Source of the DNA: Bacteroidota bacterium
GTDB taxonomy: Bacteria > Bacteroidota > Bacteroidia > Cytophagales > Cyclobacteriaceae
Reading direction: 5' to 3'
Length of the DNA stretch: 19,711 nucleotides
NCBI GenBank assembly: GCA_023431285.1
Contig: JAEYXN010000005.1
Coordinates: forward strand, 1-19,711
This document shows, piece after piece, positions 6,710 to 13,358 of the stretch. The position numbers were made by a program, and so were the translations under genes. Under the pieces are notes generated by a model that had not been told where the DNA came from, ran no database searches, and saw only the letters and a list, made by a program, of their open reading frames with translations. Position 1 is the first letter of the stretch, and each line of letters starts with the position of its first letter.

Positions 6710-8038
6710 ATGCCTATTTCCTCTAGCGAAACTTTCAAAGCAAATGAGCAAACTGCGACTGGTAATAAATATCTGGTTCCGTTTGCCCTGGTAACATCGC
6801 TGTTTTTTCTTTGGGGTATTGCGAATAGCCTCAACGGTACGTTGATTAAACACTTTCAGACTGCCCTGAATCTCAACCGCGCGCAGGCTGGGATCGTCGA
6901 TTCAGCCTTCTATATCGGTTATTTTGTGATGGCCCTGCCTGCCGCGTTTCTCATGAACAGGGTTGGTTACAAAAAGGGAATCATAATAGGACTCATGTTA
7001 TTTGCTGCCGGGGCTTTTATATTCTTTCCTGCGGCTGAGATCCGGGTTTACGGATTGTTTCTTGCAGCGCTATTCATTATTGCTTGCGGTCTCGCATTCC
7101 TGGAAACGGCAGCAAATCCGTACGTGATTGTTTTGGGGGATCCCGCTACTGCCGACAGAAGAATTAATTTCGCGCAGTCCTTCAACGGGTTGAGCACCAT
7201 CATCGCGCCGGTAATCGGCAGTCTGTTTATTTTTTCAGAGAAGGAATACTCTAACGAAACGCTAGATGCCATGCCCTTCGCGGAAGCGGAGGCCATTCGA
7301 ATAGCTGAAGCGAATTCGGTGCAAGGGCCGTACCTTGTTATTGGTGGGGTCGTCTTGCTTGTCGCCATTCTTTTCATGATCACCAAGATGCCTGAGATCT
7401 CGTCCAGCGATGAACGTCACGCATCTTTTAAAGGAATTACCAGGCATCGCCATCTTATGTTCGGCATTATCACACAGTTCTTCTATGTGGGTGCGCAGGC
7501 ATCGCTGTGGGGATATTTCATAGATATGAAGATCCATTTTGCCAGAGAGGAGAACCTTGGGATCGTCACCTGGATTTACCGCCTTTCTGATGGTCTCACG
7601 CCGACACAATACGCCGCCTATCACGCTTCGTTTGCATTCATACTTTTCATGATCGGACGATTCATTGGAACGTGGTTACTCTCTAAGGTCCCTGCGCCAA
7701 GGTTATTGGCGATCTATGGTGTATGCAGTCTGATGCTCGCACTGTATGGCTGGATGGGATCAGGGTTATCTGCGGTGATCGCGATCAGTATGATCAACTT
7801 TTTCTTGTCGATCATGTTCCCTACGATCTTTTCACTGTCGATCAAAAATCTTGGCGACCAGGTCAAGTTAGGATCTGGGTTAGTAATCATGGCTATCGTT
7901 GGTGGTGCGGTTCTTCCTCCATTAGCCGGATTGATTTCCCTACAGGGCGTCAACCATGCACTTATTATTCCGATGATTTGCTTTGCGGTCATCATTTTCT
8001 ATGGAATAAGAGGTTACAAAGTGAAACCTAATTCCTGA
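6710..8038 (+). CDS. fucP: FucP-type MFS sugar/proton symporter
   Basis: A 442-residue, probably 12-helix inner-membrane transporter of the FucP family. It matches E. coli FucP in SLFFLWGIANSLN (30-42), GLAFLETAANPYVIVLG (127-143), RINFAQSFN (151-159), YVGAQASLWGYFI and PTIFSLSIKNLG. Glu132 aligns with E. coli Glu135, and Gln156 and Asn159 with Gln159 and Asn162 of the sugar site. At the position of E. coli Asp46, which takes part in proton coupling, there is Gly43, and Asn43 is Ser40. The likely substrate is L-fucose or a similar 6-deoxy or galacto-configured sugar. It lies between the dehydrogenase (4 bp) and mutarotase (2 bp) genes, giving tight co-expression. Confidence 0.88.
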   Translation: MPISSSETFKANEQTATGNKYLVPFALVTSLFFLWGIANSLNGTLIKHFQTALNLNRAQAGIVDSAFYIGYFVMALPAAFLMNRVGYKKGIIIGLMLFAAGAFIFFPAAEIRVYGLFLAALFIIACGLAFLETAANPYVIVLGDPATADRRINFAQSFNGLSTIIAPVIGSLFIFSEKEYSNETLDAMPFAEAEAIRIAEANSVQGPYLVIGGVVLLVAILFMITKMPEISSSDERHASFKGITRHRHLMFGIITQFFYVGAQASLWGYFIDMKIHFAREENLGIVTWIYRLSDGLTPTQYAAYHASFAFILFMIGRFIGTWLLSKVPAPRLLAIYGVCSLMLALYGWMGSGLSAVIAISMINFFLSIMFPTIFSLSIKNLGDQVKLGSGLVIMAIVGGAVLPPLAGLISLQGVNHALIIPMICFAVIIFYGIRGYKVKPNS

Positions 8039-8040
8039 TT

Positions 8041-8370
8041 ATGCGGCACTGCCTTGCGCTAGATCTTAAGGATAATGTTGACTCCATCGCAGAATACGAA
8101 AGATGGCATGACTCAATCTGGCCGGAAATTCTCGAAAGTATTCGCGATAGCGGAATTACAAAAATGGAGATCTACCGCGCGGGCAACAGGTTGTTCATGA
8201 TAATGGAAACACTGGATGATTTTTCTTTTGAGCGTAAAGCCAGACTGGACCGTGACAACGAACGGGTTCAGGAGTGGGAGAAACTCATGTGGAATTATCA
8301 GCAAGCACTTCCCTTCGCCGTACCGGGCGAGAAATGGGTGCCGATGAAACGAATCTTTTCTTTAGACTGA
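8041..8370 (+). CDS. RhaM-type sugar mutarotase, probable L-fucose mutarotase
   Basis: A 109-residue dimeric alpha/beta-barrel protein of the L-rhamnose mutarotase family (COG3254). The YERWHDSIWPEI segment (19-30) contains His23, matching catalytic His22 of E. coli RhaM, followed by the GI-x-YRAGNRLFMIMET strand and a WEKLM motif like RhaM's WWKYM. The enzyme interconverts alpha and beta anomers so that the dehydrogenase receives its preferred form. Because it ends a fucose-type operon, a fucose substrate is favoured over rhamnose. It starts 2 bp after the permease stop and is the last gene of the operon. Confidence 0.85.
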   Translation: MRHCLALDLKDNVDSIAEYERWHDSIWPEILESIRDSGITKMEIYRAGNRLFMIMETLDDFSFERKARLDRDNERVQEWEKLMWNYQQALPFAVPGEKWVPMKRIFSLD

Positions 8371-8403
8371 TTCTCACATCATTACCAGAATAGTCAAACT
8401 TTA

Positions 8404-8435
8404 TTTGTAAAAATATACCAATCGGTATAATTTTA
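8404..8435 (+). promoter_or_regulatory. Bacteroidota-type promoter candidate for the tetR-fabF unit
   Basis: TTTG at 8404-8407 and TAATTTTA at 8428-8435 are 20 bp apart, resembling TTTG-N19-21-TAnnTTTG (last base differs). The downstream box ends 4 nt before the ATG at 8440, suggesting a very short leader or none. The palindrome at 8414-8429 fills the spacer, so a bound repressor would block RNA polymerase. Confidence 0.4.
8414..8429. promoter_or_regulatory. TetR-type operator TATACC-AATC-GGTATA
   Basis: A 16-bp palindrome with perfect 6-bp arms and a 4-bp centre ends 10 bp before the tetR start codon. Length and symmetry fit operators of dimeric TetR-family repressors, and the site sits in the promoter spacer of its own gene. 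Autorepression of the tetR-fabF unit is the natural reading, inferred from position. Confidence 0.65.
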
Positions 8436-8439
8436 CTTC

Positions 8440-9033
8440 ATGACGAAGTCGGAGCGAACCAGGCAGTTCATTGTGGAGAAGACGGCGCCTGTCTTTAATA
8501 AGTACGGCTTCGATGGCGCATCTCTTGCTGTTCTTGAGGAGGCAACAGGGTTAACTAAGGGATCTCTTTACGGAAATTTTTCTGGCAAGGAGGACATCGC
8601 CCGAGAGGCTTTCCGTTATTCCATGAAAAGAGTGAGGGAGGTCGGGCAATCTCTTATTGCACGTAATGCCTCTTCAAAAGGAAAACTTCTGAGGCTTCTT
8701 TCTTTTTTCTCTGATTATGTATTCAACCCGCCCATTGATGGCGGTTGTCCTCTTTTAAATACGGCCGTTCAGGCGGATGATCATCATACGTTTTTTAGGG
8801 ATGTGGTAACTGAGGAGATTGGCAAAACAATTACATACATCGCAATGCTTATTGACGAAGGAAAGCAAAGGGGCGAGTTTGTGAAGAATGCAAGGAGCAA
8901 GGAACTGGCCACGGTGTTTTTTTCTCTTATCGAAGGTGCGTTGATGATATCTCGTGTTTCTTCAAGCGACGTCGCAATGAAGCATGCCGTGAAACATTGT
9001 AAAAGTATACTAGACACAATTACTATAAAATGA
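8440..9033 (+). CDS. TetR-family transcriptional regulator
   Basis: A 197-residue TetR/AcrR-family repressor. Residues 1-50 form the DNA-binding domain, with the helix-turn-helix at about 27-48 (SLAVLEEATGLTKGSLYGNF). The ligand domain contains GGCPLLNTAVQADD, typical of the branch that includes NemR- and AcuR-like sensors of small electrophiles or acyl compounds, but the ligand cannot be told from sequence. The palindrome directly upstream is its probable operator. The stop overlaps the start of the ketoacyl synthase gene (ATGA), so that gene is its clearest regulatory target; the preceding fucose genes read the same way but end 69 bp upstream and are not obviously controlled by it. Confidence 0.92.
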   Translation: MTKSERTRQFIVEKTAPVFNKYGFDGASLAVLEEATGLTKGSLYGNFSGKEDIAREAFRYSMKRVREVGQSLIARNASSKGKLLRLLSFFSDYVFNPPIDGGCPLLNTAVQADDHHTFFRDVVTEEIGKTITYIAMLIDEGKQRGEFVKNARSKELATVFFSLIEGALMISRVSSSDVAMKHAVKHCKSILDTITIK

Positions 9034-10277
9034 CACAACGAAAAGTAGTCGTCACCGGGTTAGGTGCTTTGACACCCCTCGGAAATAATGTTGAAGCATT
9101 TTGGTCAGCGCTAATCTCAGGAAAGAGTGGTGCTGCTCCCATTACGACATTCGACACCTCAAAATTCAAAACCAAATTCGCTTGTGAACTGAAAGGATAT
9201 GATCCGTTAAATTATTTCGAGAAATCGGAAGTAAGAAAGATGGACCCGTTTACTCAGTACGCTCTCATCACATCGGGAGAAGCATTGAGAGATTCAGGCC
9301 TCGATCCTGATAAGATTGACAAGACCCGCGTAGGCGTGATCTGGGGCTCGGGTAACGGCGGGTTCTACACGTTTCAACAGGAGATGATTGCCTTCGGAAG
9401 GGGAGATGGTACTCCCAGAATCAATCCATATTTCATCCCGAAAGTAATAGTAGACATTGCTTCGGGTTGGATTTCAATCAAGTATGGTTTTATGGGCCCG
9501 AACTTCACAACCGTATCGGCATGCGCGACATCGACAACTGCTATCATAGACGCAATGAATTATATCCGCTGGGGAAAAGCGGACGTAATTGTCGCAGGTG
9601 GTTCCGAAGCCGCGATTAATGAAGCTGGCATCGGTGGGTTCAGTGCGTTGAAAGCGCTTTCAACACGCAATGATGATCCGTCAACGGCGTCGCGCCCTTT
9701 CGATGTTGATCGTGATGGTTTTGTCATGGGAGAAGGTGCAGGTTCCCTTATCCTGGAGGAATATGAGCATGCAAAAAGGAGAGGTGCAAGGATATATGCA
9801 GAGGTTGCTGGTGGAGGAATGTCTGCTGATGCGTATCATCTTACAGCCACTCATCCCGAAGGTGCCGGAGCAATCCTTGGTATGAAATGGGCGTTGGAAG
9901 ATGCAGGGCTGGAAGCATCCGATGTTGATTACCTTAATCCTCACGCGACATCGACACCCGTTGGAGACGAAAGCGAAATGAAAGCAGTAAAAACTTTCTT
10001 CGGGGATCACGCCTCAAAGATGTTTGTTAGCGCCACAAAGTCGGCGACAGGACATCTGTTGGGTGGCGCAGGTGCTATTGAAGCGATTATCAGCATCAAA
10101 GCGCTTCATGAAGGTGTCATCCCTCCAACCATTAACACAACTAACATAGACTCATCTATTCCCTCTGGTATTAATATCATCACTGGTAGCAAAGTAGAGG
10201 CTCCCATTAAGGTGGCGATGAGTAATACTTTTGGTTTTGGAGGACACAACGCTACCGCGGTCTTCAAGGCTGTTTAG
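9030..10277 (+). CDS. fabF: Beta-ketoacyl-ACP synthase II (FabF-type)
   Basis: A complete 415-residue FabF/KAS II-type condensing enzyme, which extends acyl-ACP with malonyl-ACP in fatty-acid elongation. The Cys-His-His triad is present: Cys165 in VSACATSTT, His305 in NPHATSTPVGD and His342 in SATGHLLGGAGA, with the usual Lys337. The gatekeeping FGFGGHN loop is at 401-407. It overlaps the tetR gene by 4 bp and is not next to acpP, fabD or fabG, so this may be an additional, regulated copy used for membrane adjustment or a special acyl chain. Its stop is only 9 bp from the end of the convergent histidine kinase gene. Confidence 0.93.
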   Translation: MTQRKVVVTGLGALTPLGNNVEAFWSALISGKSGAAPITTFDTSKFKTKFACELKGYDPLNYFEKSEVRKMDPFTQYALITSGEALRDSGLDPDKIDKTRVGVIWGSGNGGFYTFQQEMIAFGRGDGTPRINPYFIPKVIVDIASGWISIKYGFMGPNFTTVSACATSTTAIIDAMNYIRWGKADVIVAGGSEAAINEAGIGGFSALKALSTRNDDPSTASRPFDVDRDGFVMGEGAGSLILEEYEHAKRRGARIYAEVAGGGMSADAYHLTATHPEGAGAILGMKWALEDAGLEASDVDYLNPHATSTPVGDESEMKAVKTFFGDHASKMFVSATKSATGHLLGGAGAIEAIISIKALHEGVIPPTINTTNIDSSIPSGINIITGSKVEAPIKVAMSNTFGFGGHNATAVFKAV

Positions 10278-10280
10278 CCT
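10267..10280. terminator. Weak hairpin at the fabF / kinase convergence
   Basis: AGGCT-GTTT-AGCCT forms a 5-bp stem spanning the fabF stop codon, and an overlapping CTGA-GGTT-TCAG hairpin follows. There is no strong T-run. With only 9 bp between two convergent genes, any terminator must lie inside coding sequence; this is the best local candidate but is weak. Confidence 0.2.
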
Positions 10281-10286
10281 GAGGTT

Positions 10287-11639
10287 TCAGAATCGGAGTG
10301 TAAAGATCGTTAATACATCCGGTTCTGATTCCACGGTGATCGAACCGTTGTGCATCTGCATGATTTGTCGGGAAAGACTTAGGCCAATGCCAGACCCAGT
10401 CCTTTTTGTCGTGTAAAAGGGTACGAAGATATGATCGATGGCTTCCTTGATAATTCCCGGACCATTATCGATCACCTCGATCTTTATTGCATTGTCTTCT
10501 AATTTGCCGATTAGCTTCAGCGATGGCTCATCTGTTTCAGAGAGCGCTTCCTTGGCGTTCTTCAATAAATTGATGAGCACCTGTTCGATCATCTCCTCAT
10601 CGGCCTGAATGGTGATGTACTCGGACAAGCATTCGTATTCGAAGTTGATGTTCGTTCTTTTCAGGTCAGTCTTCATAAGGTGCGCAACCTTATCGATTAG
10701 TTCTTTGAGCCGAACTTGCTTGAAGGTTGGTTTCGGTAGAGAGGTATATTCTCTGTAAGCATCAATGAACTTGATCAATCCTTTGCTACGATTCTCAATT
10801 GTGGCAAGTCCTTCGCGTAAATCCTCCGCTCCCTCTTCCTTCAACGCATAGCCTGTGCCCTGCTTTTCCATTTCGTGATCCAAAATGTCGCGTAGTGTAG
10901 ATGTCAGGGATGATATTGGTGTGATCGAATTCATGATCTCGTGACGCAAGACCCTTGTCAGATTCTGCCACGCTTCGAGTTCCTGCTGCTGCAATTCAGG
11001 TTGGATATTCTGCAACGTCACCAGCTTTACATCCGCTCCCCTGATCCGGAGCTCAGTGGCCTGGATCGTCAGGTAAAGTTCGTTACTCCCTTTATAGAGC
11101 TCACTCTTTCCCGGTTCTGCGTTATTGATGCTGTGAAATAATTTTGGATTCGTCTGGATGAGTTCATGAATGTTTTTCAATGAAGACACATTCATGAAAC
11201 GTTTCGCGTTGGCATTGATGAGCTGCACGGCGCCATCCGAGTCAAAAGACAGGATACCTGTTCTTACCTGTTGAACAACGGTGTTCAGATATTGTCCCTG
11301 TTCCTCTTTCTCTGATCTTGCCTTTCTGAAAGCATCCAATACTTCAGTGAATGCTGTATTAAGCTCCTTGAAGCTCTTTCCAAGCTTGTTATCGGAAGTG
11401 AACCCTGTAATGAAATCAGAATATTTAACCGACTCCAGAAAGCGGGTAAGCTTGCGGTTGGTTTGGCTGACAAAACGAAATAACTCAACGTGCTGGAAGA
11501 TGATCACCAATCCCATGAGGATTGCGGCAAATAGCATGTTCGGCCGGGTGATCATGAACATGAAAAGCCATACACTAATCCCCAGGGACAGTACCCTAAG
11601 GGTTACCTTTGTCCTGAAATCTGTAAACCTGAAACTCAA
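10287..11639 (-). CDS. Sensor histidine kinase, NtrY/NtrB-like, TTG start
   Basis: A 450-residue membrane sensor kinase. Two hydrophobic helices lie at about 14-30 and 33-49 with almost no extracytoplasmic loop, so it may sense within the membrane or cytoplasm. A linker (50-120) is followed by a PAS-like domain (about 121-215), the phosphoacceptor His233 in RVLRHEIMNSITPI, and an ATPase domain with Asn361 (N box), DNGPG (391-395) and TGSGIGLSLS (414-423). The first codon read here is TTG: a TAA lies four codons upstream and no ATG lies between, while the first internal Met falls inside the first helix. It follows the regulator gene by 63 bp and is the obvious partner kinase. Confidence 0.92.
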   Translation of the reverse strand: MSFRFTDFRTKVTLRVLSLGISVWLFMFMITRPNMLFAAILMGLVIIFQHVELFRFVSQTNRKLTRFLESVKYSDFITGFTSDNKLGKSFKELNTAFTEVLDAFRKARSEKEEQGQYLNTVVQQVRTGILSFDSDGAVQLINANAKRFMNVSSLKNIHELIQTNPKLFHSINNAEPGKSELYKGSNELYLTIQATELRIRGADVKLVTLQNIQPELQQQELEAWQNLTRVLRHEIMNSITPISSLTSTLRDILDHEMEKQGTGYALKEEGAEDLREGLATIENRSKGLIKFIDAYREYTSLPKPTFKQVRLKELIDKVAHLMKTDLKRTNINFEYECLSEYITIQADEEMIEQVLINLLKNAKEALSETDEPSLKLIGKLEDNAIKIEVIDNGPGIIKEAIDHIFVPFYTTKRTGSGIGLSLSRQIMQMHNGSITVESEPDVLTIFTLRF

Positions 11640-11702
11640 TCCGCTTACTTAAAGGAAACAACAAAGGTAATCATTATCGCGGTTTCATTTGCGGAGCCGG
11701 GT

Positions 11703-13082
11703 CTACAATCCATATTTCTCAAGTCGTCGGTACAGGGATGATCGGGTGAGTCCAAGTTCCGTAGCCGCTTGCGTAATGTTGCCGTTGTGTTTTTTCAACA
11801 CCTTCCGGATCAGGAGCTTTTCAACTTCCTCAAGGTTATACTGATCCAGATTGAGTTGTCCATCTTCTTTTTGACTCGTGCTCGAGAAGTTAAAATCCTC
11901 AGGCTGTAGGACACTTGTATTACTTAGAATAACCGCTCTTTCAATTGCGTGCTGAAGCTCGCGGATATTGCCCGGCCATGGATGTTTATGCATTCGCGCC
12001 ATTGCAGCTTCGCTGATCTTACTAAGGGGTTTTTCATACTTGGCAGCATAGTGTTTCAGAAAATGATTGGCCAGCACCGGAATGTCTTCGAAGCGCTCTC
12101 TCAACGGCGGGATCTCGATTTCGATAGTATTAATCCTGTAAAGAAGATCCTGCCTGAATCTGTTCTCCTTAACCATTTCATATAATGGCATGTTGGTAGC
12201 GCATATCAGCCGGATGTCTACGGGCGTTTCTTTATTCGCACCTACACGACTCACCTTTCTATTTTGAAGCACGGTCAGTAATTTCGCCTGGAGAGGCATA
12301 GAAAGATTTCCTATCTCGTCAAGGAAAAGTGTTCCCCCGTTTGCCAATTCAAATCGTCCTGCACGATCTTCCTTCGCGTCGGTGAACGATCCCTTCTTAT
12401 GACCAAAAAGCTCACTTTCGAATAGCGTCTCCGTTATAGAACCAAGATCTACGCCAACGAAATTTTCTTTCTGTCGAGCTGAGTTTTTATGAATGGCCCG
12501 GGCGATCAGTTCTTTGCCGGTTCCGTTTTCTCCAAGAATCAAAACGTTGGCGTCGGTCCGCGCGACGCGATCTATCGTTTGGAAGATCCGTTGCATTACA
12601 GTACTCTGGCCCAGGATATCGCTGTACCTGTCATTAAGCGCGGAGTTGATCTCTTCGTTTTTAAATTTTAATGTCTCAATAGTATCGCGCGATTCCCGAA
12701 GACGCATCGCCGAATACAACGTGGCGAGAAGTTTTTCATTCTCCCAGGGTTTCAATACGAAATCAGTAGCTCCGGCTTTTATTGCTTTGACCGCCATCTG
12801 CACATCCCCGTAAGCGGTAATGAGGACAACCACAGAAGAAGGATCAATCTGAAGAATTCGCTCCAGCCAGTAATAACCTTCCCTTCCGCTACTGACGTCC
12901 TTGGTAAAATTCATATCCAGAAGGATTACATCATAATCCTCGTTATTCATGAGAGTGGGAATGGCCTCCGGATTTTTCTCGATGTCTACCTGGGCGAAGT
13001 GGCGCTTCAAGTACATTTTCGCCGCTTTCAAAAGGTCTTCGTTGTCATCAACGATCAGAATTTTACCTTGCTTTTGCTCCAT
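11703..13082 (-). CDS. NtrC-family sigma-54-dependent response regulator
   Basis: A 459-residue activator with three domains. The receiver (about 6-125) has Asp12/Asp13, phosphoacceptor Asp56, Thr89 and Lys111. The AAA+ domain (about 153-385) has Walker A GENGTGKE (184-191), Walker B TLFLDEIG (251-258) and the sigma-54 contact loop as GSFTDA (231-236) rather than GAFTGA; the essential Phe and Thr remain. A Fis-type helix-turn-helix ends the protein (about 434-456, NITQAATELGLTRSSLYRRL). It should hydrolyse ATP to open sigma-54 promoters after phosphorylation by the kinase encoded downstream. It is divergent from the export operon, whose upstream repeats are likely binding sites. Confidence 0.95.
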   Translation of the reverse strand: MEQKQGKILIVDDNEDLLKAAKMYLKRHFAQVDIEKNPEAIPTLMNNEDYDVILLDMNFTKDVSSGREGYYWLERILQIDPSSVVVLITAYGDVQMAVKAIKAGATDFVLKPWENEKLLATLYSAMRLRESRDTIETLKFKNEEINSALNDRYSDILGQSTVMQRIFQTIDRVARTDANVLILGENGTGKELIARAIHKNSARQKENFVGVDLGSITETLFESELFGHKKGSFTDAKEDRAGRFELANGGTLFLDEIGNLSMPLQAKLLTVLQNRKVSRVGANKETPVDIRLICATNMPLYEMVKENRFRQDLLYRINTIEIEIPPLRERFEDIPVLANHFLKHYAAKYEKPLSKISEAAMARMHKHPWPGNIRELQHAIERAVILSNTSVLQPEDFNFSSTSQKEDGQLNLDQYNLEEVEKLLIRKVLKKHNGNITQAATELGLTRSSLYRRLEKYGL

Positions 13083-13129
13083 TTGTTATAACAGTTTGGT
13101 TCCTGGTGTGTCTCATATTCAAACACCAC

Positions 13130-13213
13130 CGTTCGCAAACGGGCAAAGGCTATACCGAAAGCAGCTAACACCTAAACGACTCAGAAAACGCCCATTTGAG
13201 ATGTTTGCGAACG
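13130..13213. repeat. Widely spaced 11-bp inverted repeat, possible regulator sites
   Basis: CGTTCGCAAAC at 13130-13140 is repeated exactly in inverted orientation (GTTTGCGAACG) at 13203-13213. Each copy is itself partly symmetric (CGTT-N4-AACG in the first). A third copy with one mismatch, GTTGGCAAACG, lies at 13319-13329 over the -12 side of the sigma-54-like promoter. Repeated, oriented copies in a divergent control region suggest binding sites for the adjacent NtrC-type regulator. Confidence 0.5.
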
Positions 13214-13221
13214 AACAATGC

Positions 13222-13235
13222 GTTCGGTTTCGAAC
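13222..13235. promoter_or_regulatory. Inverted repeat GTTCG-GTTT-CGAAC
   Basis: Perfect 5-bp arms with a 4-bp centre, 73 bp upstream of the -24-like element. Spacing and arm sequence match the next inverted repeat, which starts 19 bp further along (about two helical turns), so the pair may bind two regulator dimers on one DNA face. Confidence 0.5.
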
Positions 13236-13240
13236 ATACC

Positions 13241-13256
13241 CGTTCAGCTTTGAACG
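13241..13256. promoter_or_regulatory. Inverted repeat CGTTCA-GCTT-TGAACG
   Basis: Perfect 6-bp arms with a 4-bp centre, 52 bp upstream of the -24-like element. It shares the GTTC...GAAC frame with the repeat at 13222-13235. Location 50-110 bp upstream of a sigma-54 promoter is typical for NtrC-family enhancers. Confidence 0.5.
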
Positions 13257-13307
13257 AGGAGACTACGCCAAATAGCCCAATATCCGGCATTTTACGCTGA
13301 TTCGTCC

Positions 13308-13325
13308 TTGGCACATTTGTTGGCA
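13308..13325 (+). promoter_or_regulatory. Sigma-54-like -24/-12 promoter of the export operon
   Basis: TTGGCACATTTGTTGGCA contains a perfect -24 element (TTGGCAC, 13308-13314) followed, at the standard 5-bp spacing, by TTGG (13320-13323) where TTGC is expected. The C at -12 is thus G, with a GC one base later. Transcription would start near 13335, about 24 nt before the adaptor start codon. The divergent NtrC-type gene strengthens the call; the -12 mismatch weakens it. Confidence 0.5.
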
Positions 13326-13358
13326 AACGCCCACTAACGCACGAACAATCAAAAACGA

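Noticed and set aside
8440..9033. TetR protein as the regulator of the fucose operon
   Set aside because: It lies downstream of the operon, its palindrome is at its own promoter, no copy of that palindrome is seen in the fucose leader, and it overlaps the fabF gene.
13130..13256. Repeats in the divergent region as a CRISPR array or transposon end
   Set aside because: Copies are 11-16 bp, irregularly spaced and partly inverted, with no spacers, cas genes, transposase or target duplications.
12949..13275. A + strand open frame of 108 codons crossing the regulator start and the divergent region
   Set aside because: It overlaps the receiver domain of the response regulator in antisense and then runs through the repeat region; no family features, so chance.
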